From: Candidatus Jorgensenbacteria bacterium GW2011_GWA1_48_11
GTDB lineage: Bacteria; Patescibacteriota; Minisyncoccia; UBA6257; GWB1-50-10
Reading direction: 5' to 3'
NCBI GenBank assembly: GCA_001003475.1
Contig: LCPF01000001.1
Coordinates: forward strand, 175,049 to 234,570
DNA length: 59,522 nt
Both the position numbers and the translations under genes were made by a program. The number at the start of each line of letters is the position of its first letter. Within the stretch, counting starts at the first letter, position 1. Shown piece by piece: positions 33,662 through 40,738 of this stretch. A model generated the notes under the pieces. That model had not been told where the DNA came from. It searched no databases and was given only the letters and a program-made list of their open reading frames with translations.

Positions 33662-33733
33662 GGGCGCATAGCTCAGTGGTAGAGCGTCGCATTTACACTG
33701 CGAAGGCCCAAGGTTCAAATCCTTGTGCGCCCA
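33662..33733 (+). tRNA. tRNA-Val (anticodon UAC)
   Basis: Acceptor GGGCGCA/TGCGCCC, D-arm GCTC/GAGC, anticodon arm TCGCA-TTTACAC-TGCGA with UAC, T-arm CAAGG-TTCAAAT-CCTTG, discriminator A. CCA not encoded, unlike the adjacent tRNA. Confidence 0.95.
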
Positions 33734-33741
33734 CAATTTAA

Positions 33742-33771
33742 TTGACATTTATTGGTGTCCTGGCCTAAGGT
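33742..33771 (+). promoter_or_regulatory. promoter of the ykuK-like gene, leaderless
   Basis: TTGACA (33742-33747), 18-nt spacer, TAAGGT (33766-33771), then 6 nt to ATG 33778. Confidence 0.7.
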
Positions 33772-33777
33772 AAAGGA

Positions 33778-34260
33778 ATGCCGTTTCTTTTTAACAGTTC
33801 TTTCGGCTTGAAACTCGGCGTACGCCAGGTGGTTGAGGAAATCATCCGTTTTATCGAGGCCAAGCCGAAGGATTCTTATAAAATAATCATCGGTACCGAT
33901 TCCGAAGCCCTGGTTTCGAAGGATGCTGATTTCGTAACCGCGATCGTGGTTCATCGATTGGGCAACGGCGGCCGTTATTTTTGGCGCCGGATTGAACTCG
34001 GTAAATTCCACACGCTCCGCGACCGGATCATCAAAGAGGTTTTGCTTTCCTTGGACGTGGCCAAGGAAGTTCTCTTGGAGCTCAAGAAACAGGAAATTCC
34101 TTCGCATTGGGATTTTGAGATTCATGCCGACATCGGCGAAAAAGGCGAAACCAGGGTTTTGATTCAAGAGGTGGTCGGCATGATCCGGGCGAGTAATTTC
34201 GAAGTCAAAACCAAACCTGAAAGCTACGCCGCCTCAAAGGTGGCGGACCGGCACGTTTAA
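33778..34260 (+). CDS. YkuK family RNase H-like protein (DUF458)
   Basis: A 160-residue protein with an RNase H-like core: IIIGTDSEAL (residues 37-46), the middle strand FVTAIVVHRLGNGGRYFWRR, FEIHADIGEKGETR and the family C-terminus KPESYAASKVADRHV. This matches Bacillus YkuK-type proteins, whose function is unknown. Complete. Confidence 0.85.
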   Translation: MPFLFNSSFGLKLGVRQVVEEIIRFIEAKPKDSYKIIIGTDSEALVSKDADFVTAIVVHRLGNGGRYFWRRIELGKFHTLRDRIIKEVLLSLDVAKEVLLELKKQEIPSHWDFEIHADIGEKGETRVLIQEVVGMIRASNFEVKTKPESYAASKVADRHV

Positions 34261-34262
34261 GG

Positions 34263-34310
34263 CTTGGCCTGAAAATTCGAGCTGAAGGCGAAGAATTTTC
34301 AGTTGCCAAA
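34263..34310. repeat. long hairpin after the ykuK-like gene
   Basis: Arms CTGAAAATTC/GAATTTTCAG (10 bp) extended by TTGGC/GCCAA around a ~14-nt loop. No T-run follows, so it is not a textbook terminator. It is the first of three consecutive inverted repeats in this gap. Confidence 0.6.
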
Positions 34311-34315
34311 CTTAT

Positions 34316-34427
34316 ATCCCCCACCCTTATGGCACAAATTATAGGAACATATCAAAATAAAGACGCAGTCGAATCGCTTCACTCCATCTTGTTGTGTAAT
34401 CAAATTATTGCAGCAAGGGTGGGGGAT
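34316..34427. repeat. long-range inverted repeat E1 (13-bp arms, AT-rich interior)
   Basis: ATCCCCCACCCTT at 34316-34328 and its exact complement AAGGGTGGGGGAT at 34415-34427, with 86 nt of AT-rich non-coding sequence between. The arms match those of element E2 (59193-59330) at 12 of 13 positions. The right arm runs into an ATG. Confidence 0.75.
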
Positions 34428-34473
34428 GCTCATGTTTGTAGCTAAATTTATTTCGCTACGCATGAGCTTATAA
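34426..34473 (+). other. possible 15-codon leader ORF within a hairpin
   Basis: ATG 34426 follows a purine-rich GGGTGGGGG arm and encodes MLMFVAKFISLRMSL. It overlaps hairpin GCTCATG/CATGAGC (34428-34467) with inner stem GTAGC/GCTAC. It lies just before the exonuclease-like gene. A leader peptide is possible; translation is unproven. Confidence 0.3.
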
Positions 34474-34485
34474 ATTTAGACAAAC

Positions 34486-35049
34486 ATGGCAGATAAAATC
34501 GTTTTCGATATCGAGACCAAGACGCCTTTTGCCAGTCAGGATACTATTAAGATTCTTGAAGCTTCGGTCATCGGCGTTTACTCGTATTTGGAAGACAAAT
34601 ATTATTGTTTTGAGGAAAAAGAATTTAATCTTTTCGGCGAGATGGCCAGGCGGGCCGGTCTCCTCGTCGGTTTTTCGAGCAAGCGCTTCGATGTGCCGGT
34701 CCTCGAAAAATATTTCAATTTCAACCTCGGCGCCATCCCCCACTACGACATTTTGGAAAGGATCGAGAATTCTTTCGGCCGCCGGGTCGGTTTGGCGGTT
34801 TTGGCCGAAGCGAATTTGCAAATCACGAAGAGCGGCAAGGGCTTGGACGCCGTTGAGTTTTGGGATCGGGGCGAGATCGAAAAATTGAAAAGTTATTGCA
34901 TCCAAGACGTGAAAGTGACCAAAGAGATCTTCGATTTGATAGTAAATCAGGGTTATTTGTGGGTGCCTCAGCGGGACGTACCGCAGATGGCGAAGGTTCT
35001 CTTGGAATACAAAGAGCCGGAAGAATCGGTACAGACCTTGCTGATTTGA
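34486..35049 (+). CDS. DEDD-family 3'-5' exonuclease (DnaQ/RNase H-like)
   Basis: A 187-residue protein with exonuclease motif I VFDIETK (residues 6-12), motif II GLLVGFSSKRFDVPVL (about 58-73), HYDILERI and motif III YCIQDVKVTKEIFD (about 141-154). The acidic residues for two-metal catalysis are present. Similar stand-alone domains process DNA or RNA; the substrate is unknown. Complete. Confidence 0.83.
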   Translation: MADKIVFDIETKTPFASQDTIKILEASVIGVYSYLEDKYYCFEEKEFNLFGEMARRAGLLVGFSSKRFDVPVLEKYFNFNLGAIPHYDILERIENSFGRRVGLAVLAEANLQITKSGKGLDAVEFWDRGEIEKLKSYCIQDVKVTKEIFDLIVNQGYLWVPQRDVPQMAKVLLEYKEPEESVQTLLI

Positions 35050-35116
35050 CCCCCGCGCCAATAAAAGATTGGTATTCTCGCCGAAGACTTCGCGTTCAGC
35101 CCATCGGTGAGGGGGT

Positions 35117-35145
35117 TTGACCGTTTCCGAGGAGCCTTTTAAAAT
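35117..35145 (+). promoter_or_regulatory. promoter of the 35153 gene, leaderless
   Basis: TTGACC (35117-35122), 17-nt spacer, TAAAAT (35140-35145), then 7 nt to ATG 35153. Confidence 0.75.
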
Positions 35146-35152
35146 AAGAACA

Positions 35153-35422
35153 ATGAGTTTTTCCAAGAATAAGAATTTTATTACCGTTGTTGTCGTGATT
35201 ATGATTTTGGGCGTGGCCATGACCTACGTTCCCTTGCTTTTCACGCCGCCGACGCCAAACGCGCCCGCGAACAATCTGCCGGCATCGGACGAAACCGCAA
35301 GTTTGCCGAGCGCGATTAACGCCACCTCCACCGCTTCCACGTCGAGTGCCGCGGATGAACCAGCTGGTTTTTCCGGCTTGGACAGCGAATTGAACGACGT
35401 CAATAACCTTTTGGACAAATAA
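35153..35422 (+). CDS. small membrane-anchored Ser/Thr/Ala-rich protein
   Basis: An 89-residue protein with one membrane segment (residues 8-29, FITVVVVIMILGVAMTYVPLLF) and a low-complexity extracytoplasmic tail (TSTASTSSAADEP). Start set to ATG 35153 because a promoter lies 7 nt upstream. No family recognised. Confidence 0.65.
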   Translation: MSFSKNKNFITVVVVIMILGVAMTYVPLLFTPPTPNAPANNLPASDETASLPSAINATSTASTSSAADEPAGFSGLDSELNDVNNLLDK

Positions 35423-35436
35423 ACGGAAATTCGGAA

Positions 35437-35465
35437 TTGACTGGTTTTGTCTGGCGTGGAAAGAT
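35437..35465 (+). promoter_or_regulatory. thyA promoter, leaderless
   Basis: TTGACT (35437-35442), 17-nt spacer ending in TGG, AAAGAT (35460-35465), then 6 nt to ATG 35472. Confidence 0.65.
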
Positions 35466-35471
35466 ATCTTC

Positions 35472-36299
35472 ATGCGTCAATACCTCGAGCTTGTCCAACA
35501 CGTTTTAACGAACGGTCAAAAAAAGACCGATCCCCAAAAAGTCGGGAATTTGGCCGTTTGCGGCTATCAGCTGCGTTTTAATTTAGACGAGGGATTCCCC
35601 CTGATTACGACGCGCAGCATGAAAGGTTCTTGGAAGGCCATGGTCTATGAGCTGTTATGGTTTCTTTCCGGCAGTACCAAGGTTGAAGATTTAAACAAGA
35701 ACGGCGTCCATTTATGGGATATTTGGGCCACGCCGGAAATTTGCAAATCATTGGGTTTAGAACCAGGAGATTTGGGGCCGATTTACGGGAAACAATGGCG
35801 GGCTTTTAACGCTGGCGGCGAGAAACCGGTCGATCAGATTACTAATTTAATTCACGATCTTAAGGTTAATCCGGATTCGCGACGGCTCGTCGTCACCGCT
35901 TGGAATCCGATCGATGTTGATAAGGTTTTTGTCGCGCCTTGCCACTGTTTTTTCAAATTTTTCCACGCTCAAGGAGAGTTAAGCCTACATGTTTTCCAGC
36001 GGAGCGCTGACGTACCAATCGGACTTCCTTTTGATATTGCCGAATATGCGCTTCTACTAATGATGATCGCCCAAGTGACGGACTTTAAAGCTAAGGAATT
36101 GATTTATACTCTTTCAGATACGCACATTTATTTGGATCAGATTGAGCAAATGAAAGAACTTTTAAAACGGGAACTAAAATCATTACCGCGAGTTAAGATT
36201 AACCCGAACGTGAAAGGAATTTTTGATTTTAAATTTGAGGATTTCACGCTTGAGGATTACAATTCGCATCCGCCAATGAAAATTCCGGTAGGGCTATGA
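35472..36299 (+). CDS. thyA: thymidylate synthase
   Basis: Methylates dUMP to dTMP with methylene-tetrahydrofolate, releasing dihydrofolate. The nucleophile is Cys157 in APCHCFFKF. Also seen: YELLWFLSGSTK, the QRSADVPIGLPFDI phosphate-binding segment and the C-terminal PVGL-type end. 275 aa, complete. It overlaps folA by 4 nt (ATGA), so the enzyme that makes dihydrofolate is coupled to the one that reduces it. Confidence 0.98.
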   Translation: MRQYLELVQHVLTNGQKKTDPQKVGNLAVCGYQLRFNLDEGFPLITTRSMKGSWKAMVYELLWFLSGSTKVEDLNKNGVHLWDIWATPEICKSLGLEPGDLGPIYGKQWRAFNAGGEKPVDQITNLIHDLKVNPDSRRLVVTAWNPIDVDKVFVAPCHCFFKFFHAQGELSLHVFQRSADVPIGLPFDIAEYALLLMMIAQVTDFKAKELIYTLSDTHIYLDQIEQMKELLKRELKSLPRVKINPNVKGIFDFKFEDFTLEDYNSHPPMKIPVGL

Positions 36300-36781
36300 A
36301 AATTTCCATAATCGTGGCTGCCGACGAAAGAAACGCGATAGGCTTTCAAGGTAAAATTCCCTGGCATTTACCGGCCGATTTGAAAAGATTCAAAGAATTG
36401 ACCATGAGTCACCCCGTCATCATGGGCTGGAACACTTTTAAATCGATCGGTCGGGCCCTGCCTGGTCGGCAGAACATCGTGGTGGCCGGTGAAACGGACT
36501 GGGAAGCGCCCGGTTGTTCTATAGCTCGAGATCTCGAAGAAGCTTTTAAATTGGCTAAAGATGAGACCGAAGTTTTTGTGATCGGCGGCGGCCAGATTTA
36601 TAAACAAGCCCTTCCCAAAGCGGACAGAATTTATCTGACCAGGGTTCACGGTATTTTTGAAGGCGATGTGTTTTTCCCGATGATAGACGGGAAAAATTGG
36701 CAATTGGTGAAAATTGATAAATTTAAAAAAGATAGCAATAACGCTTGTGATTACGATTTTCTGATTTATGACAAAAAGTAA
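36296..36781 (+). CDS. folA: dihydrofolate reductase
   Basis: A 161-residue NADPH-dependent reductase. Seen: ISIIVAADERNAIGFQGKIPWHLPADLKRF (substrate and cofactor site), VIMGWNTFKSIG and FVIGGGQIYKQALPKADRIYLTRVH. Complete and coupled to thyA. The next gene overlaps its 3' end by 14 nt. Confidence 0.97.
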   Translation: MKISIIVAADERNAIGFQGKIPWHLPADLKRFKELTMSHPVIMGWNTFKSIGRALPGRQNIVVAGETDWEAPGCSIARDLEEAFKLAKDETEVFVIGGGQIYKQALPKADRIYLTRVHGIFEGDVFFPMIDGKNWQLVKIDKFKKDSNNACDYDFLIYDKK

Positions 36782-37211
36782 AAAATTGGTCAATTCGCGT
36801 TTCGCAAAAAGCGGGCATTACCAAAGAATTATTAATGAGATTAAACAAGTTGGCGTTTGTCCATTTTGCCCAGAAACGTTCAAATGGCACACCAAGCCCA
36901 TTCTTCTCCGAAGCAGGGATTGGTTGATCACGGAGAATTTCAATCCCTACAAGAATACCCGCTATCACTTCCTGATTATTAGCAGGGTTCATAAGGAGGG
37001 TTTTCATAATCTTGTTCGAAGCGATTGGTTCCAGATTTCGAAGCTTGTTCGCTGGGCTATTCGTAAATATAAGATTAGAGGAGGGGGTTTAACAATGCGT
37101 TTTGGGGACAGCGATTACACGGGAGCAACCGTCACGCATTTGCACCTGCATCTGATGGTTCCCAAACTTAAACGCGGTAAGGCTCTTACGGTGGAATTTC
37201 CTATCGGATAA
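36768..37211 (+). CDS. HIT family protein
   Basis: A 147-residue protein with the histidine triad THLHLHLMVP (about 125-134), where the middle histidine is the nucleophile of nucleotide hydrolases or transferases. An N-terminal CPFC pair may bind zinc. Start M1 at 36768 overlaps folA by 14 nt. The substrate is unknown; the context suggests nucleotide clean-up. Confidence 0.87.
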   Translation: MTKSKKLVNSRFAKSGHYQRIINEIKQVGVCPFCPETFKWHTKPILLRSRDWLITENFNPYKNTRYHFLIISRVHKEGFHNLVRSDWFQISKLVRWAIRKYKIRGGGLTMRFGDSDYTGATVTHLHLHLMVPKLKRGKALTVEFPIG

Positions 37212-37212
37212 A

Positions 37213-38040
37213 TTATTTAACGCGAATCAATTTTACTCCGGCCGCCCGGAATACTCGTTCAACGTTCAGGTAGGCATTGCCGGTCTGGAAGAAGCATTTT
37301 TTGATACCCGATTGGGAAATGATCTGAGCGCAAGGGACGCAAGGAAAGACATTAACATAAATGCTCGAACCATTTAAATTCAAACCCCGTTTTGCCGCTT
37401 CCGCGATCAATAATTGTTCGACGTGAATCGAGGTTGAAAGATCGCGCTTTTTGCCAGCTTCAATAAAATCCCTGGGATTGCCTTCAATGTAAGGAGTGTG
37501 ATCAGAAGGCAGGTGATGACTGGAGTCTCTAAGGATCACTTTTTTATTTTTCACGATGATCGCTCCTACCTGTCGCCACCAATCCCCGCTTCCGGTCGAT
37601 TCTTTAAGAGCTAATTTCATCATTTTCCTGTCGAAAGCGGTTTTTGAAGTCTCGGCATTTTTTGGCAAGTTTCGGGAGTAGACATTCTTTTCATCCCATT
37701 TAAGAAAAATGGAATCGAAGACGATTTTATTTTTTTGCAGATATTTTTTCGCAAATCTCCGCGAAATTGGCTCATCGGCCGTTATGATTTTATAGTCTTT
37801 AAGATCGGTGATCGTATTGGGTTTTAAAACTTTTATATGTTCGAAAATACCCAGAGTTTCAACAAATTTTTTTGTTATTTCTGGATCAAGGGCTCTAATT
37901 TCCTTATGAAGCTCGGTGAATTGATCAATAATTCCCCTTCCCAAGATATAGAGTGTTTTGGCATTGCGGTGCCTTTTGAAGAATTCGAGATATCCGGCGT
38001 GGATTACCGGCGCATAGAGCACTAAGGCGTATTTCTTCAT
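37213..38040 (-). CDS. dCMP/cytidine-deaminase-like protein with an extra N-terminal domain
   Basis: A 275-residue two-domain protein. Residues 1-~115 are an alpha/beta domain that starts like a nucleotidylyltransferase (ALVLYAPVIHAGYLEFF, a degenerate HxGH). Residues ~135-275 are a deaminase: zinc ligands in IHVEQLLIAEA (His and the catalytic Glu) and FPCVPCAQII (two Cys). It could supply dUMP to ThyA, 0.9 kb away on the other strand. It shares a 4-nt overlap with the next nucleotidyltransferase gene. The fusion is unusual. Confidence 0.8.
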   Translation of the reverse strand: MKKYALVLYAPVIHAGYLEFFKRHRNAKTLYILGRGIIDQFTELHKEIRALDPEITKKFVETLGIFEHIKVLKPNTITDLKDYKIITADEPISRRFAKKYLQKNKIVFDSIFLKWDEKNVYSRNLPKNAETSKTAFDRKMMKLALKESTGSGDWWRQVGAIIVKNKKVILRDSSHHLPSDHTPYIEGNPRDFIEAGKKRDLSTSIHVEQLLIAEAAKRGLNLNGSSIYVNVFPCVPCAQIISQSGIKKCFFQTGNAYLNVERVFRAAGVKLIRVK

Positions 38041-38588
38041 CTTTTCTCCGTTAACTTATACATCTGATCCAGCTGTTTTTTGATCGTATCCTGGATCAGT
38101 CTGGTGGTGGAGGTGTTTTCGGCTTGGCGCGGCAAAACAATCAGTTCGGAACAGTGTTTTTTTATTTCTTCAAGCTGTTCCGGCGGATAGCTGTCCTCGA
38201 CTGCGACGAAGATGTCGGGTTTCAGTTTTTTTATCAGCTCGTACTGCCAGCGTCCTTTTTCGTCAAGGTCGTCGATCAGGGTAATGAAGTCAACGCAGTC
38301 CTGATAGCTCAGCATTTCACAGCGTTCGTCCTGGGGAATGACGGGTCGCAACTCGCCTTTGTAGAGTTTGATTGCGCGGTCCGTGTCCACGCCCACCACC
38401 AGCACGTCTCCCTGATTTTTTGCCTGAAGAAGGTAGCGCACGTGGCCGATATGGAGCAGGTCCCAAGAGCCGATTGTGACGATGACGCGGTAATTGACGG
38501 CTCGCAAGCCGTCAATGGCCTTGGCCAGCGTTTCGTAATCATTCACGATTTTTTGGGTCGGATGTCGCTTGTTTGAGTGGATGGGCAT
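38037..38588 (-). CDS. cytidylyltransferase-like nucleotidyltransferase (HldE/RfaE C-domain type)
   Basis: A 183-residue protein with GSWDLLHIGHVRYLLQAK (residues 41-58), the HxGH nucleotide-binding motif, VVGVDTDRAIK, and a C-terminal TSTTRLIQ that replaces the ISTT-type motif. Related enzymes attach AMP or CMP to sugar or alcohol phosphates. The substrate is not predictable from sequence. Coupled to the deaminase-like gene downstream. Confidence 0.85.
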   Translation of the reverse strand: MPIHSNKRHPTQKIVNDYETLAKAIDGLRAVNYRVIVTIGSWDLLHIGHVRYLLQAKNQGDVLVVGVDTDRAIKLYKGELRPVIPQDERCEMLSYQDCVDFITLIDDLDEKGRWQYELIKKLKPDIFVAVEDSYPPEQLEEIKKHCSELIVLPRQAENTSTTRLIQDTIKKQLDQMYKLTEKR

Positions 38589-38601
38589 TTTTATGTACTA
38601 T
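38573..38601 (+). promoter_or_regulatory. glyA promoter
   Basis: TTGAGT (38573-38578), 17-nt spacer, TACTAT (38596-38601). The start would be about 38609, giving a ~20-nt leader. It overlaps the divergent promoter of the 38588 gene. Confidence 0.65.
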
Positions 38602-38624
38602 ATCAATAGGTTTGATTTTTTCAA
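38597..38624 (-). promoter_or_regulatory. promoter of the 38588 nucleotidyltransferase, leaderless
   Basis: TTGAAA (38624-38619), 16-nt spacer, TATAGT (38602-38597), then 8 nt to ATG 38588 on the minus strand. The two divergent -10 boxes overlap, so only one can be used at a time. Confidence 0.7.
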
Positions 38625-38630
38625 GTATAG

Positions 38631-39854
38631 ATGCGCGATAAAACCGTAGAAAAACTGATAAAAGCCGAGGTCCGGCGGCAGAACGAGACCATTAACTTGA
38701 TTGCTTCGGAAAATTACGTTTCCCGGGACGTGCTTTCGGCCCTGGGTTCGGTTTTCACCAATAAATACGCGGAAGGCTATTCTAGACACCGTTATTACGG
38801 GGGCAATAAGTTCGTGGACGAGTTGGAGGACTTGGCCAAAACCCGGGCCTTGAAACTTTTTCATTTGAGTCCGAAGCAGTGGTCGGTCAACGTTCAAGCT
38901 TATTCCGGTTCGCCGGCCAACCTCGCGGCCTATTTGGCCCTTGTGCCGCCGGGCGAAAAGATCATGGGTATGCGTTTGGACATGGGCGGTCACCTCACTC
39001 ACGGCCATAGGGTCAGTTTTACGGGAAAATTGTGGCATCAGGTGCCTTACGGCGTTAACAAGAAGACCGAAAAACTTGATTACGGGGAAATTTCGGCTTT
39101 GGCCAAGAAAGAGAAGCCGTTTCTTATAGTCACCGGCTACACGGCTTATTCGCGGCGCATTGATTTCAAAAAATTCCGGGCGATCGCCGAGGCCTGCGGC
39201 GCGATCCTGATGGTGGATTTATCCCATATCGCCGGACTCGTCGCCGGCAAAGCTTATCCATCGCCTTTTCCCCACGCCGACATCGTTACCATGACCACGC
39301 ATAAAACCCTACGCGGCCCGCGCTCGGCCCTGATTTTTTCCAGGAAGCAATACTCGGCGGCGATCGATAAGGCGATTTTTCCGGGTTTGCAGGGCGGGCC
39401 GCACGCCAATCAAATTGGGGCCGTTGCGGTCGCTCTTTTTGAGGCGGCTAAGCCGCAATTCCCAAAATATGCCCGGCAGATCGTGAAAAACACCAAGATT
39501 TTGGCTAGTGGCTTGCAGAAACTGGGCTGGCGGATAGTTTCCGGCGGCACCGACTCCCATTTGTTTTTGGTGGATACCTGGGGTCGCGGCATCGGCGGTA
39601 AAGAAGCCGGCGACAAACTGGAAAGCCTGGGCATCATCGTGAATAAAAACGCCATTCCTTATGACACGCGGAGTCCGGTTGATCCTTCGGGCATCCGTTT
39701 GGGCACGGCCGCTTTGACCACCCGGGGCATGAAAGAAAGAGAGATGTTGCGTATCGCCGGGTTGATTAACGCCGCCTTGCTCAAAAACGCATCGGCCGCT
39801 TTCATTCAAAAAGAAGTTGTGCGGCTTTGCCGCAAATTCCCGATCAGGGTCTAG
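38631..39854 (+). CDS. glyA: serine hydroxymethyltransferase
   Basis: PLP enzyme that converts serine and tetrahydrofolate to glycine and methylene-THF, the cofactor of ThyA. PLP lysine K225 lies in TMTTHKTLRGPR. Also present: INLIASENYVSRDVL, NKYAEGYSRHRYYGG and HIAGLVAG. 407 aa, complete. Confidence 0.97.
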   Translation: MRDKTVEKLIKAEVRRQNETINLIASENYVSRDVLSALGSVFTNKYAEGYSRHRYYGGNKFVDELEDLAKTRALKLFHLSPKQWSVNVQAYSGSPANLAAYLALVPPGEKIMGMRLDMGGHLTHGHRVSFTGKLWHQVPYGVNKKTEKLDYGEISALAKKEKPFLIVTGYTAYSRRIDFKKFRAIAEACGAILMVDLSHIAGLVAGKAYPSPFPHADIVTMTTHKTLRGPRSALIFSRKQYSAAIDKAIFPGLQGGPHANQIGAVAVALFEAAKPQFPKYARQIVKNTKILASGLQKLGWRIVSGGTDSHLFLVDTWGRGIGGKEAGDKLESLGIIVNKNAIPYDTRSPVDPSGIRLGTAALTTRGMKEREMLRIAGLINAALLKNASAAFIQKEVVRLCRKFPIRV

Positions 39855-39875
39855 TTTTTCTGGCTTTTATAACAC

Positions 39876-39904
39876 TTGACAAATTATACATCATTTGCTA
39901 AAAT
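39876..39904 (+). promoter_or_regulatory. promoter of the 39962 gene
   Basis: TTGACA (39876-39881), 17-nt spacer ending in TGC, TAAAAT (39899-39904). Same architecture as 21435-21463. The leader carries a small hairpin (CTGGAT/ATCCAG, 39920-39936) and a strong SD (GGAGG, 8 nt before the ATG). Confidence 0.8.
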
Positions 39905-39961
39905 ATAATTAGCAAAAACTGGATATTCCATCCAGCTTTCCTACAACCGGAGGTTGCGAAG

Positions 39962-40279
39962 ATGACCATATTGTGGAGACTCCTCGTGATAGGGGTGGTG
40001 GCGGTGGCTGCCACGGCGGGGTTGAAGCGCGTTTTCAATCCCGACAACAAAGACGTGAACGCCACGACCGTCAAGACCGACACGCTCTGGGCGACCACGA
40101 TCGTGGAGCGGGTGCGATCCGTGGACGGCGAGTTCTATCCGAACGCGGAGCTCACCGTGAGGAGTTGGGGAATCGATGACTACTATTCGTGGAGCGGTCA
40201 TTGCCCCGGCTACTTCAGGGTGTTTCTGCCCGCGAACGACCCGTTCGTCGCTTCGATCAAGGCGAACAGCGCGGTCTAG
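39962..40279 (+). CDS. small exported or anchored protein; coding signal continues past its TAG stop to 40462
   Basis: A 105-residue protein with an N-terminal hydrophobic segment (residues 3-20) and a compact polar domain (VERVRSVDGEFYPNAELTV...YFRVFLPANDPF). After TAG 40277-40279 the same frame stays open for 60 more codons to TGA 40460-40462 (VGFAPDPNVLDHAGPSSM...) with the same strong G/C preference at third positions. This suggests a recent nonsense mutation, readthrough, or a sequencing error. Strong SD, own promoter and terminator. Function unknown. Confidence 0.65.
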   Translation: MTILWRLLVIGVVAVAATAGLKRVFNPDNKDVNATTVKTDTLWATTIVERVRSVDGEFYPNAELTVRSWGIDDYYSWSGHCPGYFRVFLPANDPFVASIKANSAV

Positions 40280-40479
40280 GTCGGGTTTGCGCCCGACCCC
40301 AACGTTCTGGATCACGCCGGGCCATCGTCCATGGAGCGCAACTGCGTACCCGTGGCCATCCGGCCAAGGCCGATCGCGAGTACGACGCCGGGCCTGGATT
40401 CCCTCCTCGCTCATCGCATGCCCGCCGACCGATCGAGAGCTCTCGCTCACAGTTCCCCGTGACACCTCATTCCGCCGTA

Positions 40480-40518
40480 ACCCTCCGTCCCAGCCTCTGG
40501 GCTCCGGAGGGTGTTTTT
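40480..40518 (+). terminator. intrinsic terminator of the 39962 unit
   Basis: Stem ACCCTCCG/CGGAGGGT with an inner stem CCCAG/CTGGG, followed by a TTTTT run. It lies 18 nt after the TGA of the extended frame, which supports 40462 as the original gene end. Confidence 0.85.
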
Positions 40519-40538
40519 ATCTTCCGTTGTTTTTAAAT

Positions 40539-40567
40539 TTGACAGAAGAAGAACGATGTAATAAGAT
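40539..40567 (+). promoter_or_regulatory. promoter of a short leader or small RNA
   Basis: TTGACA (40539-40544), 17-nt spacer, TAAGAT (40562-40567). The transcript would start about 40574. Confidence 0.7.
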
Positions 40568-40573
40568 AATTCT

Positions 40574-40697
40574 ATAAGTCAATGATTTTCAAATATTTCT
40601 GCTTTAGCTTTATTTTTGGACCTCTCTCGAAGAAGGCGTTTTTGGGATAATCAGCGAACTTACCAAATCAAAAACCTCTTCTTCGGAAGAGGTTTTT
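40574..40697 (+). ncRNA. candidate attenuator leader or small RNA
   Basis: This ~124-nt stretch runs from the promoter to a strong UUCG-loop terminator. It holds only a possible 22-codon ORF (ATG 40581, MIFKYFCFSFIF...). Either a stand-alone small RNA ends here, or the terminator is a conditional attenuator for the 40739 gene. The whole gap 40463-40738 contains the terminator of the previous unit and this element; no other gene is visible. Confidence 0.45.
40670..40697 (+). terminator. UUCG-loop intrinsic terminator or attenuator
   Basis: Perfect 12-bp stem AAAAACCTCTTC/GAAGAGGTTTTT with loop TTCG. The 3' arm itself ends in TTTTT. Located 42 nt upstream of ATG 40739. Confidence 0.85.
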
Positions 40698-40738
40698 GCT
40701 TCTTGCCGAATCGCACTTCTACAAAACGGGAGGGAATT

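Noticed and set aside
40176-40577. Arg/Ser-rich plus-strand open frames at 40176-40577 and 40189-40536
   Set aside because: Composition (runs of Arg, Ser, Pro) is typical of a wrong frame in GC-rich DNA, and the frame of 39962 shows the third-position bias instead.
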